A stretch of 47,644 bases of DNA from [Zimmermannella] faecalis ATCC 13722 (lineage in GTDB: Bacteria > Actinomycetota > Actinomycetes > Actinomycetales > Microbacteriaceae): the NCBI RefSeq assembly GCF_000381765.1, contig NZ_KB907087.1, positions 1 to 47,644 of the forward strand. Reading direction: 5' to 3'. Below are positions 25,754 to 34,406 of this stretch, piece by piece. The notes under the pieces were generated by a model. The model was not told where the DNA came from. It saw nothing but the letters and a program-made list of their open reading frames with translations, and did no database searches. The translations under genes and the position numbers were made by a program. Position 1 is the stretch's first letter, and the number at the start of each line of letters is the position of its first letter.

Positions 25754-27001
25754 GTGCAGATTTTGCTGCTCACCCACTACTTCGCTCCCGAAGACGGGGC
25801 TCCGCAGCGCCGTTGGGGCGCGCTGACGCGGGAGTTCACGGAGCGTGGCCACGAGGTGACGGTGGTGACGCCGCCGCCGCATTACCCGTCAGGTCGGGTT
25901 CCTGCCGAGCATCGCCGCAGGTATCGGGCGGGCTCGCGCGAGACGAACGAGCACGGGGTCGCCGTGTATCGCTCGAACTGGTTGCCGCATCGTGGCGACA
26001 TTGTGACGCGTACGTTCGACCACACGACGGCTGCGGCGTCGACGGCACGGCGTGCGGCGAAGCTCATCCGCCGCGGCGTCATCGCCCCCGACGTCATTGT
26101 CGCGACTGCGCCGGCGATCGAGACCCTCTACGCCGGCAACTACCTTGGCCGCCGCTTCGGCATCCCGGTGGTGAGCGAGATGCGCGACGCCTGGCCCGAT
26201 CTCGTCACGTACACGCCGGGGCTCGCGAATGGGCGGGGTCCGGTGGCGATGGTGAAGCGGCGGATACACGAGTCGGTGACGCGCGCGCAGCTGTCGGCCG
26301 GGCAGGTGGTGACGACGACGAGCGCGTTTGCGGGTGTGCTCGAGGAGCGCGGGGTGCAGCATCTCGAGGTGATCCGCAACGGAACCGCGCCCGAGACCTA
26401 CGAGCAGGTACCGCCGCGTGAGACCGATCACGACGAGCTGCGCGTGCTGTACATGGGCAATCTTGGCCGTAGCCAGGGCCTCGACATGATCGTGCGTGCG
26501 GTGGCGGTGCTGCGGCAGCGCGGGTATCGTATCGCGGCGCGCATTGTTGGTGCGGGGCACGAGGCGCCGGCGCTGCGGCAGTTGAATGAGCAGCTGGGTG
26601 AGCCGGTGGAGATTCTTGACCGGGTGCCGCCGAGTGAGGTGCTGCCGCACTATCGGTGGGCCGATTCGACGATTGTGTCGTTGCGCGATTGGGAGCCGTT
26701 CCTCTGGACGATCCCCTCAAAGCTCTACGAGCTGCTCTCGAGCGGCCGTCACATTACGGGCATTCTCGATGGCGAGAGCGCCGGAATCCTGCTCCAAACG
26801 GGCGCGGGCACGGTCGTGAAACCTGGCAACGTCGACGATTTGATCGGCGCGTGGACCCAGCTCATCGAGCATCCCGAGCGCCTCGAGGTCGGTGATTCGG
26901 GCCGCATCTGGGCACGCAAGCACGTCGCATACGACAGCCTCGCGACCAGGTACCTCGACATCCTCGAGCGGGTGCGTGACGAGTCGCGGGCGGATGCCTA
27001 G
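25754..27001 (+). CDS. Glycosyltransferase family 4 (WcaI/WbuB-like)
   Basis: A 415-residue GT-B fold glycosyltransferase. The N-terminal donor-independent half begins VQILLLTHYFAPEDGAPQRR, followed by VTVVTPPPHYPSGRVP, the usual WcaI/WbuB beginning. The C-terminal half carries LRVLYMGNLGRSQGLDMIVR, VGAGHEAPALRQL, VEILDRVPPSEVLPHYRWAD and SIPSKLYELLSSG-like (here TIPSKLYELLSSG). The GTG start follows GGGGAG. It overlaps the next gene by eight bases. The probable step is transfer of a sugar to a lipid-linked intermediate in surface-polymer synthesis. Sugar specificity cannot be read from the sequence. Confidence 0.88.
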   Translation: MQILLLTHYFAPEDGAPQRRWGALTREFTERGHEVTVVTPPPHYPSGRVPAEHRRRYRAGSRETNEHGVAVYRSNWLPHRGDIVTRTFDHTTAAASTARRAAKLIRRGVIAPDVIVATAPAIETLYAGNYLGRRFGIPVVSEMRDAWPDLVTYTPGLANGRGPVAMVKRRIHESVTRAQLSAGQVVTTTSAFAGVLEERGVQHLEVIRNGTAPETYEQVPPRETDHDELRVLYMGNLGRSQGLDMIVRAVAVLRQRGYRIAARIVGAGHEAPALRQLNEQLGEPVEILDRVPPSEVLPHYRWADSTIVSLRDWEPFLWTIPSKLYELLSSGRHITGILDGESAGILLQTGAGTVVKPGNVDDLIGAWTQLIEHPERLEVGDSGRIWARKHVAYDSLATRYLDILERVRDESRADA

Positions 27002-28733
27002 GCGCGGCCTGCGGGCGCTCGCGGCGGGGGCGCTGCGGCGGGTTCGTCGGGTGGCGCCGGCCGCGCCGCTCGATAACGAGGCGCGCCGGCTCGAGGCGGT
27101 GCGCGAGCTCCACCGCCACGAGGCGCAGCTGAAGCCCGCCTATAAGCACTGGGGCTACAAGAACGTCTTCGCGAAGGGCTTCATCGGCGTGCGCGGCGTC
27201 GACCCCGAGCTGCCGCGTGACCGCTGGGTGCGGGTGCGGCTGGGGGAGTGGCACTTCGCGCTCGACTCCGACCTTGAGTATCGGCTGGCCGGCGACGCCG
27301 ACGTCGCGGTGCTCGTGCTCGGGCACGCGTTCGACGACGCCGGGGCGGCGGGCCGCGACGCGGTGCCGCAGCGAATTCTTGAGGCGGCGCGGGCGGATGT
27401 GCGGGCGGGCCAGGCGCGCACCGCGGTCGACGAGGTGCTCACGTGGTTGTCGGGCCGGTTCGTCGTGTTCGTGTGGCGCGGCGGCGAGCTCGACGTGTAC
27501 GGGGATCCGATGGCGACGCGCGCCTGCTATTACCTCGCGGCGACGGATGTGCGGGTCGCGGCTCCCTCCGCGTCAGCCACCGCAGCCGACGCGTCCCCCT
27601 TCGCCAGCACCGTGCCACTGCCCGGCGCCGACCTCCCCGGCACGCCCGCGCTGCCGCCGCACCTCGCGGAGCTCCCGCCCGCGGTCGCGTCGCACACGCA
27701 GCTGCTCGCGCGGTACGCGGGCGGCCTCACGCATCATGAGCAGCGTTGGGCGCGGCTGCACCCCGACTATAAGGACGAGTTCGGCAAGTGGATTCCGGGC
27801 GTGCTCACGCCGCACGACCACGTGCGGCAGGTCTCGGCGAACTGCCGCCTGACGATCGGGGGCGGCGAGATCGCGCATCGCCGGTTCTTCCCGCCGGTGG
27901 GGTTCCGTCGCGAGGAGCGGTCGGCCGAGGCGGTGTTCCCGGAGTTCCGCGACGAGTTGCGTCAGCAGGTGCGCAACTGGGCGCAGACGCATCGCGAGGT
28001 GTCGCTGCCGCTCACCGCGGGCAGGGATTCGCGCGGCATTCTTGCGGCGGGCCTCGTCGACTTGCAGGACGCCGGTGCGCTCACGTTCACGTATCACCCG
28101 TTCCACGTGCCGCAGAAGTCGACGGTGACCGACCTCGACGTAGCGGGCCGGCTCTCGGCGGCGGCGGGGCTGCCGCACCTCGTGGTTGATGTGCGTCCGG
28201 TGAAGCGCGACCGCCCGTTCGATCGGCTGTATCGGGCGACGTTCCCGACCTACCCGCGGTACGCGGCGCTCGCGGGCGCGCTCTACGTGAGCGTGCCGGC
28301 GCGGGCGGCGACGCTGTTCGGGGTGGGCGGCGGCATCGTCACGGGGATGTTCCGCAACACCGAGGATCAGACGTTGAGCGCTGAGACGCTCGCGCGGAAG
28401 TTCACGGCCTCGAAGTTTGGTGAGATCCCCGAGCTGCGGGCGCGCATCGAGCAGTGGTTCGCGTACACGGAGTTCACCGAGGCGCGGCTCGCGGGCTTCA
28501 GTATTTATGACCTCTTTCACTGGGAGCACCGCATGTCGAAGTGGGGCGCTGAGGGCTACCTCGAGTACGACCTCGCGACGGTGCCGGCGCCGGTGCTCAA
28601 CTCCCGCCGGTTGCTGCTCGCGGCGCTGTCGCTGCCCGAGGCCGACCGCAAGGCAAAGGTCCTCTACGACCTCCTAGAACAAACCGACCCGCCAACCCCA
28701 GCCGAGCCGGCCCCGCCCGCAGCCCAAGCCTGA
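26994..28733 (+). CDS. Asparagine-synthetase-like protein, paralogue 1
   Basis: A 579-residue protein of the asparagine synthase-related group. The ATP-pyrophosphatase loop is LTAGRDSRG at about 340-348, corresponding to SGGxDS of AsnB. The N-terminal ~220 residues resemble a degenerate class-II glutaminase domain but start MPRRGL, so the nucleophilic Cys2 is missing and glutamine cannot be the direct nitrogen source. The C-terminal block DLFHWEHRMSKWGAEGYLEY is homologous to the ends of the two paralogues at 34407 and 38395. It overlaps the upstream glycosyltransferase by 8 bp. It likely adenylates a carboxylate and joins it to an amine, possibly on a sugar acid or amino acid of the polymer. 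High GC matches the chromosome, unlike the other two copies. Confidence 0.75.
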   Translation: MPRRGLRALAAGALRRVRRVAPAAPLDNEARRLEAVRELHRHEAQLKPAYKHWGYKNVFAKGFIGVRGVDPELPRDRWVRVRLGEWHFALDSDLEYRLAGDADVAVLVLGHAFDDAGAAGRDAVPQRILEAARADVRAGQARTAVDEVLTWLSGRFVVFVWRGGELDVYGDPMATRACYYLAATDVRVAAPSASATAADASPFASTVPLPGADLPGTPALPPHLAELPPAVASHTQLLARYAGGLTHHEQRWARLHPDYKDEFGKWIPGVLTPHDHVRQVSANCRLTIGGGEIAHRRFFPPVGFRREERSAEAVFPEFRDELRQQVRNWAQTHREVSLPLTAGRDSRGILAAGLVDLQDAGALTFTYHPFHVPQKSTVTDLDVAGRLSAAAGLPHLVVDVRPVKRDRPFDRLYRATFPTYPRYAALAGALYVSVPARAATLFGVGGGIVTGMFRNTEDQTLSAETLARKFTASKFGEIPELRARIEQWFAYTEFTEARLAGFSIYDLFHWEHRMSKWGAEGYLEYDLATVPAPVLNSRRLLLAALSLPEADRKAKVLYDLLEQTDPPTPAEPAPPAAQA

Positions 28734-28869
28734 CCGAGTTACCCAGGCGCCAAACGATGCTTGACGGCGCTGGCCGCCCGACCTCCCGCGCGCCCTGTGG
28801 AAACGCGACCCTCCACAGGCTGCACAGACGCCCGAGCGTTTCGCCCGGCGCCTCGGCTTGGGTCGCGGA

Positions 28870-29772
28870 ATGGATCTCGATCTCAGTCCCCTCTTCGCCG
28901 CCCACTTCGGAGTGGTGCGCACGAAGCTGCTCATTGACTTAGGGCTCTCGAACGGCGATACTCGCCGCCTTGCGAGGGCCGGGCAACTCGTCCAGGTACG
29001 CCAAGGTTGGTGGGCGACGCCAAATGCAAACGCGAACGTGATGGCCGCGGTGAAGGCGCGGGGCGTGCTCACGGGGCCCGCGGCCTTGGAACTTCGGGGT
29101 GCCTGGGTGCCCAAGGCCTGCGGCATCGCGGTGCGCCTGACTGAACGGCGCATGGTCGACCGCCGCGTCAAAGTCAACGACCATGTGAGTGGTAACCGCG
29201 TCTGGGCGCCGGAGGGCTGCGCCAGCCTGCACGTGCTCGAGGGCGACCTTGTCGAGCGCTGCACGAACTCGTGCGATGACGTCTCGACCGCGCTCCTCGT
29301 GACGATGCGCGACCTCGGCCGTGACGTCGCGGTCGTGCTCGCCGATTCGGTGGTCGAGCGAAAGCTCCTGACCTCGGCCGAGGTCGAGGCAATCGCGCAG
29401 AAGGCCGGTGCCCGCGGAGAAGCCGTGCTCGAGCTGCACGACCCATCGGCCGGGTCTGGAATCGAGTCGCTCTTTCGGCTGTGGCTGCGGCGCCACCGCA
29501 TCGCGTTCCAAACGCAGCGCTGGATCGAGGGCGTCGGCCGGGTCGACTTCCTCATCGGAGAGCGGCTCATCGTCGAGGTCGATGGCAGGCAGTTCCACGA
29601 CACCGACGACCAATTCGAGCGCGACCGGGCGCGCGACCGCGAAGCGGTCGCGCGCGGGTACCTCGTGATTCGGCTCACCTACAACGACGTTGTGGAGCGT
29701 CTCGACGCGGCGGGCGAGCAGATCCTGCGGGTGATCCGCCGCAACGACCACACGCTAAAACCCAAGGGCTGA
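28870..29772 (+). CDS. AbiEi-antitoxin-like HTH plus DUF559 nuclease-fold protein
   Basis: A 300-residue protein. The N-terminal ~70 residues look like the winged-HTH of AbiEi-type proteins (GVVRTKLLIDLGLSNGDTRR, LARAGQLVQVRQGWW). The C-terminal ~100 are DUF559, a Vsr/PD-(D/E)xK-like fold: GSGIESLFRLWLRRHRIAF, RVDFLIGERLIVEVDGRQFH, then FERDRARDREAVARGYLVIR. The acidic residues of the presumed active site are present. Such proteins are very common in actinobacteria, usually as orphans without the AbiEii toxin, and none is seen here. I start at ATG 28870; a TTG at 28858 is possible. It seems unrelated to glycan synthesis. Confidence 0.8.
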   Translation: MDLDLSPLFAAHFGVVRTKLLIDLGLSNGDTRRLARAGQLVQVRQGWWATPNANANVMAAVKARGVLTGPAALELRGAWVPKACGIAVRLTERRMVDRRVKVNDHVSGNRVWAPEGCASLHVLEGDLVERCTNSCDDVSTALLVTMRDLGRDVAVVLADSVVERKLLTSAEVEAIAQKAGARGEAVLELHDPSAGSGIESLFRLWLRRHRIAFQTQRWIEGVGRVDFLIGERLIVEVDGRQFHDTDDQFERDRARDREAVARGYLVIRLTYNDVVERLDAAGEQILRVIRRNDHTLKPKG

Positions 29773-30089
29773 CGCCAGCGCTGCAACGACGCAGCGGCAG
29801 CACCAACGTCGCAGCTCCGAATCGGCGCCCCAAACGACTCCAAAGCGTCCCTTCACCGGGGCTATTTAACGCAATCCCCAATATGCAGACCCTTCGGGAG
29901 CCGACACCCCCGACTGCCCAGCAGTTCCGCCCGAGATTTTGGGGAATCCAGCACGCGGCCCCCGAGACCGACCCAGAATCGACGACCAGCATGCCCGCAA
30001 CCCCGCCCACACCGCCAACCCGACCGAAACCGAACGACCCGCGCACCGCCCGGCGACCCCCAAGCGCGCACCGCCCTAGACTGCAACGC
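29773..30089. other. 317-bp intergenic region before the DUF6270 gene
   Basis: One frame stays open here, but the peptide is low-complexity Pro/Thr/Arg and lacks any family motif, so I treat it as non-coding. A short hairpin (CGCTGC/GCAGCG, about 29780-29798) may end the upstream transcript. A TAGACT -10 element lies at its right end. Confidence 0.5.
30077..30082 (+). promoter_or_regulatory. -10 element for a probably leaderless DUF6270 transcript
   Basis: TAGACT fits the actinobacterial TANNNT -10 and ends seven bases before the ATG at 30090, so transcription would begin at the start codon. No Shine-Dalgarno sequence is visible. No good -35 is seen. Confidence 0.45.
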
Positions 30090-30860
30090 ATGGGAACCGA
30101 ACCAGGGCGCCAGGAACAGGTCGAGACTGACGATTCGGCGACGTGGATCACGATTCTCGGCAGCTGCGTGAGCCGTGACACGCTTGAGACGATGCCGCGC
30201 GACGCGTACCCCATCGACGGCTACTACGCGCGCTACTCGCTGCTGTCGGCGGGCACTGATGCGACGCCAAACATTCCCGAAGATTTCACGACGTCGAGTA
30301 AATTCCAGCGCCGAAACGTTGTGCGCGACATCAAGGGCAATCTGCTCGAGGAGCTGCAGGCGAAGACGAAGTCCGAGGTGTTCCTCTGGGATCTCGTCGA
30401 CGAGCGCCACGGCGTCTACGAGTTCCCCGACGGCACGGTCATCACCCGCAGCATCGATGTCATCAACATTCCCGAGATTGCCGAGGCGGTGAAGGGCGCG
30501 CGCCATCTCGAGTTCGGTGAAGACGAGCACTTCTACCGCTGGTCGGGCGCCGCCGCGATGTTCGCCGATGCGCTCGACGCGTTCGGCCTGCGCGAGAAGG
30601 CGCTCGTGATCGCGACTGACTGGGCCGAGCACGACATCGAGGGCAACACGACCCCGTGGTCGATGGGCAAGGCGGCACCGCAGGCGAACCGCCTGTTCGC
30701 GCGCTACTACGACCGGCTCGAGCAGTTGGGCTTCCGGGTGCTGCGGATGCACAACCTGCTTGCCGACCCGGGTCACCGCTGGGGCCTGGCGCCGTTCCAC
30801 TACGAGCCGAGCGTCTACGCGAAGGTCCGCGCGGCGATCGAGTCGTTCCCCTCGGCGTAA
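30090..30860 (+). CDS. DUF6270 domain protein
   Basis: A 256-residue protein with the DUF6270 opening WITILGSCVSRDTLE followed by YYARYSLLSAG, and later VFLWDLVDERHGVYEFPDG, ALVIATDWAEHD and APFHYEPSVYAKV. The family is found in polysaccharide gene clusters and has an SGNH-hydrolase-like layout: a GSCVSRD motif near the N-terminus and a late His (FHYEP). That suggests an acyl- or phospho-ester transfer on a glycan, but the activity is not established. I choose ATG 30090 because a -10 box lies directly before it and upstream sequence is low complexity. Confidence 0.75.
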   Translation: MGTEPGRQEQVETDDSATWITILGSCVSRDTLETMPRDAYPIDGYYARYSLLSAGTDATPNIPEDFTTSSKFQRRNVVRDIKGNLLEELQAKTKSEVFLWDLVDERHGVYEFPDGTVITRSIDVINIPEIAEAVKGARHLEFGEDEHFYRWSGAAAMFADALDAFGLREKALVIATDWAEHDIEGNTTPWSMGKAAPQANRLFARYYDRLEQLGFRVLRMHNLLADPGHRWGLAPFHYEPSVYAKVRAAIESFPSA

Positions 30861-31090
30861 CCCCCTGTTCACGCAACACCACCCCCCGCGCGATCGGCGC
30901 CACGACAGGCGAGTCGCCCGACGCAACACAACCCCCGCGAACCAGTCAATTCGTGACTTCCGTCTCCCCGGGTGAATAGGTGACCTGTTAAGGTCACGGT
31001 ATGCGGGTGCATGCATCCGTGCCGTGGTGTTTCCCGCCTACGTCGGCCTTTCGATCTCGGCCGTCTGAGGCCCGTACGAGAGTCGAGTGC

Positions 31091-32968
31091 ATGAGCCGGA
31101 CGTCCAGTAACTGGCGCACGGCACTGTGGCACCTTCGCAACGGGGGCCCGAGCCAGTTGCGTGAGTGGCGGCGTCGGCAGCGGCTTAGCGTGAATACGCC
31201 GGCTCCGCGTCCGACGGGCCGCTTTGATCCGCTCGATGTCGAGCCGTACGTGCCGAACGAGCGCCCGAAGGCGTTCGGGCAGCTGCGGGTTGCGGTGATC
31301 ATGGATGACTTCTCGCTGCAGGCGTGGGGCGCCGAGTTCGACACGGTGGTGGTGACGCCGTCTGAGTGGCGTGAGCAGGTCCAAAGCGTCGACCTGTTGT
31401 TTGTCGAGTCGGCGTGGAACGGCAATCGCGGTGCCTGGCAGTATCAGCTCACGGGGTCGAAGGCGCCGAGCGAGGCGCTGCGTGAGCTTGTCGCGTACTG
31501 CCGCGAGCAGGGCATTCCGTCGGTCTTCTGGAACAAAGAGGACCCGCCGCACTTCGACGACTTCCTCGACACCGCGAAGCTGTTCGACGCCGTCTTCACT
31601 TCTGACGCGAATAAGCTTCCCGACTATCGCGAGCGGCTCGGTCACGACCGCGTCGACGTGTTGAACTTTGCGGCGCAGCCGACGATTCACAATCCCATTC
31701 GCCAGCACGGCGGGGAACCTGAGGGCGACATCGCGTTCGCGGGCATGTATTTCGCGCACAAGTATCCCGAGCGTCGCGAGCAGATGCAGCTGCTGCTGGG
31801 CGCCGCGAATGATGTGAGCGCGAAGATGCCGCGTGGCCTCACGATCTACAGCCGGTTTGCGGGTGGCGACGAGAACTATCAGTTCCCGGCGCCGTTCGAT
31901 GAGCGCGTGGTTGGTTCGCTGCCGTACGACAAGATGCTCAGCGCCTACCGCGAGCACAAGGTGTTCCTCAACGTGAACTCGGTGGTCGATAGCCCGAGCA
32001 TGTGCGCGCGTCGCGTGTTTGAGCTCACGGCGAGTGGCACGCCGGTGGTGAGTGCGCCGAGTGAGGCGATTCCGAACTACTTCAGCCAAGACGAGGTGTC
32101 GGTCGTTGAGACTCCCGAGCAGGCGCGCTGGTCGATGCGTGCGCTCGTGAATTCGCGGCAGCTGCGCGATCGCATGGTGCATCGCGGGCAGCGCACGATT
32201 TGGGGGCAGCACACGTATACGCACCGCGCCGAGCAGGTGCTCGAGGCTGCGGGTATCGCGCACGAGCCGGCGACGGGTCGGCGCAGTGTGACCGCGATGG
32301 TGTCGACGAATCGTCCGGGTCAGGTGCGGCACGCGCTTGAGCAGGTGGCGAGGCAGCGCGGGGTGGATGTGCAGCTCGCGCTGGTCACGCACGGCTTCGA
32401 CATCGATGTGGCCGACTATCGCGCGCAGGCGCGTGAGCTCGGGCTCGAAAACGTTGTGGTGCGCCGCGGCGATGAGGCGTGGCAGCTTGGCGATTGCCTG
32501 AACGAGCTGGTGCGTATGGCCGATGGCTCGTTCGCGGCGAAGATGGACGACGACGACCTGTACGGCCCCGACTATCTGCTCGATCAGACGAATGCGCTCT
32601 GGTTTACGGGGGCGGATGCGGTGGGCAAGCAGGCCTCGTACCTCTACCTTGGGTCGCGCGATGCGGTGTTGCTTCGCAATCCTGAGCGTGAGCACCGGTG
32701 GACGACGTTTGTGGCGGGCCCCACCATTGTGGCTCCGCGGGTGACGTTCGAGGCGAATCCGTTCGAGTCGCGCAGCCGTGGTGAAGACACCGCGTTCTTG
32801 CGCAGCATCGGCGATGCGGGTGGCCGGGTGTACTCGGCCGACCGCTTCAATTTCATGCAGGTGCGAGGCGCGACCGCGCACACCTGGCAGGTGGAAGACC
32901 AAGAGTTCCTCGCGAACTCGCGAGTGGAAACGTACGGATTGAACGAGCAGCACGCGCTCGTCGACTGA
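31091..32968 (+). CDS. Two-domain glycosyltransferase (CgeB-like GT-B plus GT2)
   Basis: A 625-residue protein. Residues ~1-390 resemble CgeB/GT-B type transferases: LRVAVIMDDFSLQAWGAEFD, VDLLFVESAWNGNRGAWQYQ, GIPSVFWNKEDPPHFDDFLD, DIAFAGMYFAHKYPERREQM, MCARRVFELTASGTPVVSAP. Residues ~395-625 are a GT2-like domain (RSVTAMVSTNRPGQVRHALE, LGDCLNELVRMADGSFAAKM, DDDDLYGPDYL with the metal-binding acids). I start at ATG 31091 (MSRTSSNW); the frame is open from 31001, but that segment holds a dyad and is not conserved with the paralogue at 41251. wecC follows 18 bp later. It may add two sugars in succession to a growing glycan or teichoic-acid-like polymer. Confidence 0.82.
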   Translation: MSRTSSNWRTALWHLRNGGPSQLREWRRRQRLSVNTPAPRPTGRFDPLDVEPYVPNERPKAFGQLRVAVIMDDFSLQAWGAEFDTVVVTPSEWREQVQSVDLLFVESAWNGNRGAWQYQLTGSKAPSEALRELVAYCREQGIPSVFWNKEDPPHFDDFLDTAKLFDAVFTSDANKLPDYRERLGHDRVDVLNFAAQPTIHNPIRQHGGEPEGDIAFAGMYFAHKYPERREQMQLLLGAANDVSAKMPRGLTIYSRFAGGDENYQFPAPFDERVVGSLPYDKMLSAYREHKVFLNVNSVVDSPSMCARRVFELTASGTPVVSAPSEAIPNYFSQDEVSVVETPEQARWSMRALVNSRQLRDRMVHRGQRTIWGQHTYTHRAEQVLEAAGIAHEPATGRRSVTAMVSTNRPGQVRHALEQVARQRGVDVQLALVTHGFDIDVADYRAQARELGLENVVVRRGDEAWQLGDCLNELVRMADGSFAAKMDDDDLYGPDYLLDQTNALWFTGADAVGKQASYLYLGSRDAVLLRNPEREHRWTTFVAGPTIVAPRVTFEANPFESRSRGEDTAFLRSIGDAGGRVYSADRFNFMQVRGATAHTWQVEDQEFLANSRVETYGLNEQHALVD

Positions 32969-32986
32969 GGAAAAGGAACAGCACAC

Positions 32987-34258
32987 ATGAATGCACCGGC
33001 TGTTGAGTCGCACTTCGGCACGGTTTGTGTCGTGGGGCTTGGTTACATCGGGCTGCCCACCGCGGCGTTTATCGCGTCGAGCGGTGCGAGCGACACGAAG
33101 GTGATTGGCGTCGACATTAATGAGTCGTTCGTCAATCAGATCAACGCGGGAGAGGTCCCGTTCTTCGAGCCCGACTTCGAATCGCTGCTCGCGGGCGTCG
33201 TCTCCCGCGGTCGCCTTTCGGCGCAGACGACCACGCCCGAGGCTGACGCGTACATCGTCTGCGTGCCGACGCCGTTCAAAGACAACCACGAGGTCGACCC
33301 GAAGTACATCAAGGCGGCCGCCGAGAACATCGCGCCGCAGCTCAAGGGCGGCGAGCTGATCATTCTCGAGTCGACCTCCCCTCCCGGCACCACCGAGCAG
33401 ATGGCCAAGTACGTGCTCGACGCGCGTCCTGACCTCACGGACGAAGACGGCCGCAAGAACAGTGTCTACTTTGCGCACTGCCCCGAGCGAGTGCTACCAG
33501 GCCGCATCATGGTTGAGATGGCGGAGAACGACCGTGTGATCGGTGGCGTGACACCGCGTGCGACCGAGATGGCGCGTGACTTGTACTCGACGTTCTGCAA
33601 GGGCGAGATGCTGCTGACGGATGCGCGGACGGCTGAGATGGCGAAGCTCACCGAGAACTCGTTCCGCGACGTGAACATTGCCTTCGCGAACGAACTTTCA
33701 CTCATCTGCGACGAGTTGGACATCAACGTGTGGGAGCTCATCGAGCTTGCGAACCACCACCCGCGCGTGAACATTCTGCAGCCGGGGCCCGGTGTGGGCG
33801 GCCACTGCATCGCGGTCGACCCATGGTTCATTGTTGCGGCCGCGCCCGAGCAGTCGAAGCTCGTGAAGATGGCGCGCGACGTGAACGACGGTAAGCCCGA
33901 GTACGTGATTCACAAGGTGCTCGAGCGTGCCGAGCGCTTCAAGCAGCCCGTGATTGCGGCGCTGGGTATCGCGTTCAAGCCCGACATCGACGACCTGCGC
34001 GAGTCGCCGTCGCTGAACATCGTTGACAAGCTTGCCGGCCAGATCGAGGGTGCCGAGATCAAGGTCGTGGAGCCGAACGTTGAGGAGCTGCCGGAGCGCC
34101 TCACGAAGCACGCGAACCTCTCGAAGGCCGACTTCGAGGAGGCGGTCGAGGCCGCAGACATCGTGCTCCTGCTCGTTGACCACCACCAGTTCAGGGAAGC
34201 CGACCGCGCACTCCTCGAACAGAAGGTCGTCATCGACACTAAGGGCATCTGGCGGTAA
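32987..34258 (+). CDS. wecC: UDP-N-acetyl-D-mannosamine dehydrogenase (WecC)
   Basis: A 423-residue nucleotide-sugar dehydrogenase that oxidises UDP-ManNAc twice to UDP-ManNAcA using NAD. The NAD-binding motif VVGLGYIGLPTAAFIAS opens the protein. The WecC-type loop VCVPTPFKDNHEVDPKYIKA follows, with HCPERVLPGRIMVE, the substrate-binding KLTENSFRDVNIAFANELSL, catalytic Cys274 in GPGVGGHCIAVDPWF, and the C-terminal domain (ALGIAFKPDIDDLRESPSLN). AGGAAAAGGAA precedes the ATG. WecB (UDP-GlcNAc 2-epimerase) is not in the window. Its product is a uronic acid, giving the carboxylates that the asparagine-synthetase-like neighbours could modify. Confidence 0.94.
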   Translation: MNAPAVESHFGTVCVVGLGYIGLPTAAFIASSGASDTKVIGVDINESFVNQINAGEVPFFEPDFESLLAGVVSRGRLSAQTTTPEADAYIVCVPTPFKDNHEVDPKYIKAAAENIAPQLKGGELIILESTSPPGTTEQMAKYVLDARPDLTDEDGRKNSVYFAHCPERVLPGRIMVEMAENDRVIGGVTPRATEMARDLYSTFCKGEMLLTDARTAEMAKLTENSFRDVNIAFANELSLICDELDINVWELIELANHHPRVNILQPGPGVGGHCIAVDPWFIVAAAPEQSKLVKMARDVNDGKPEYVIHKVLERAERFKQPVIAALGIAFKPDIDDLRESPSLNIVDKLAGQIEGAEIKVVEPNVEELPERLTKHANLSKADFEEAVEAADIVLLLVDHHQFREADRALLEQKVVIDTKGIWR

Positions 34259-34265
34259 TCGCACA

Positions 34266-34318
34266 GGTAGTGGGGCGGGGCACGGTGCCGGGTGACTGGC
34301 ACGTGCCCCGAACTACTG
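34266..34318 (+). terminator. Hairpin after wecC
   Basis: GGGGCACGGTGCC pairs with GGCACGTGCCCC, with an outer TAGT/ACTA extension. It lies directly after the wecC stop and before the next promoter region. There is no T tract. Confidence 0.45.
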
Positions 34319-34406
34319 CCTGGGCGGATGTCCGCGCTACGGTTGTCGGCTACCGTGAGTGGGTAGCCTGGCGCGCGCTTCCGCGCTCGAATTGATCGGA
34401 CACAAC

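Noticed and set aside
28743-28772. Hairpin CCAGGCGCC/GGCGCTGG after the first asparagine-synthetase-like gene
   Set aside because: Long loop and a bulge, no T tract; could be chance in GC-rich DNA.
29773-30089. Extension of the DUF6270 frame upstream to 29481
   Set aside because: The extra peptide is Pro/Thr/Arg low complexity, overlaps the DUF559 gene, and a -10 box lies just before ATG 30090.
30869-33478. Minus-strand ORF of 869 residues
   Set aside because: Antisense to a glycosyltransferase and wecC, Arg/His/Leu-rich with no domain; a codon-bias shadow.
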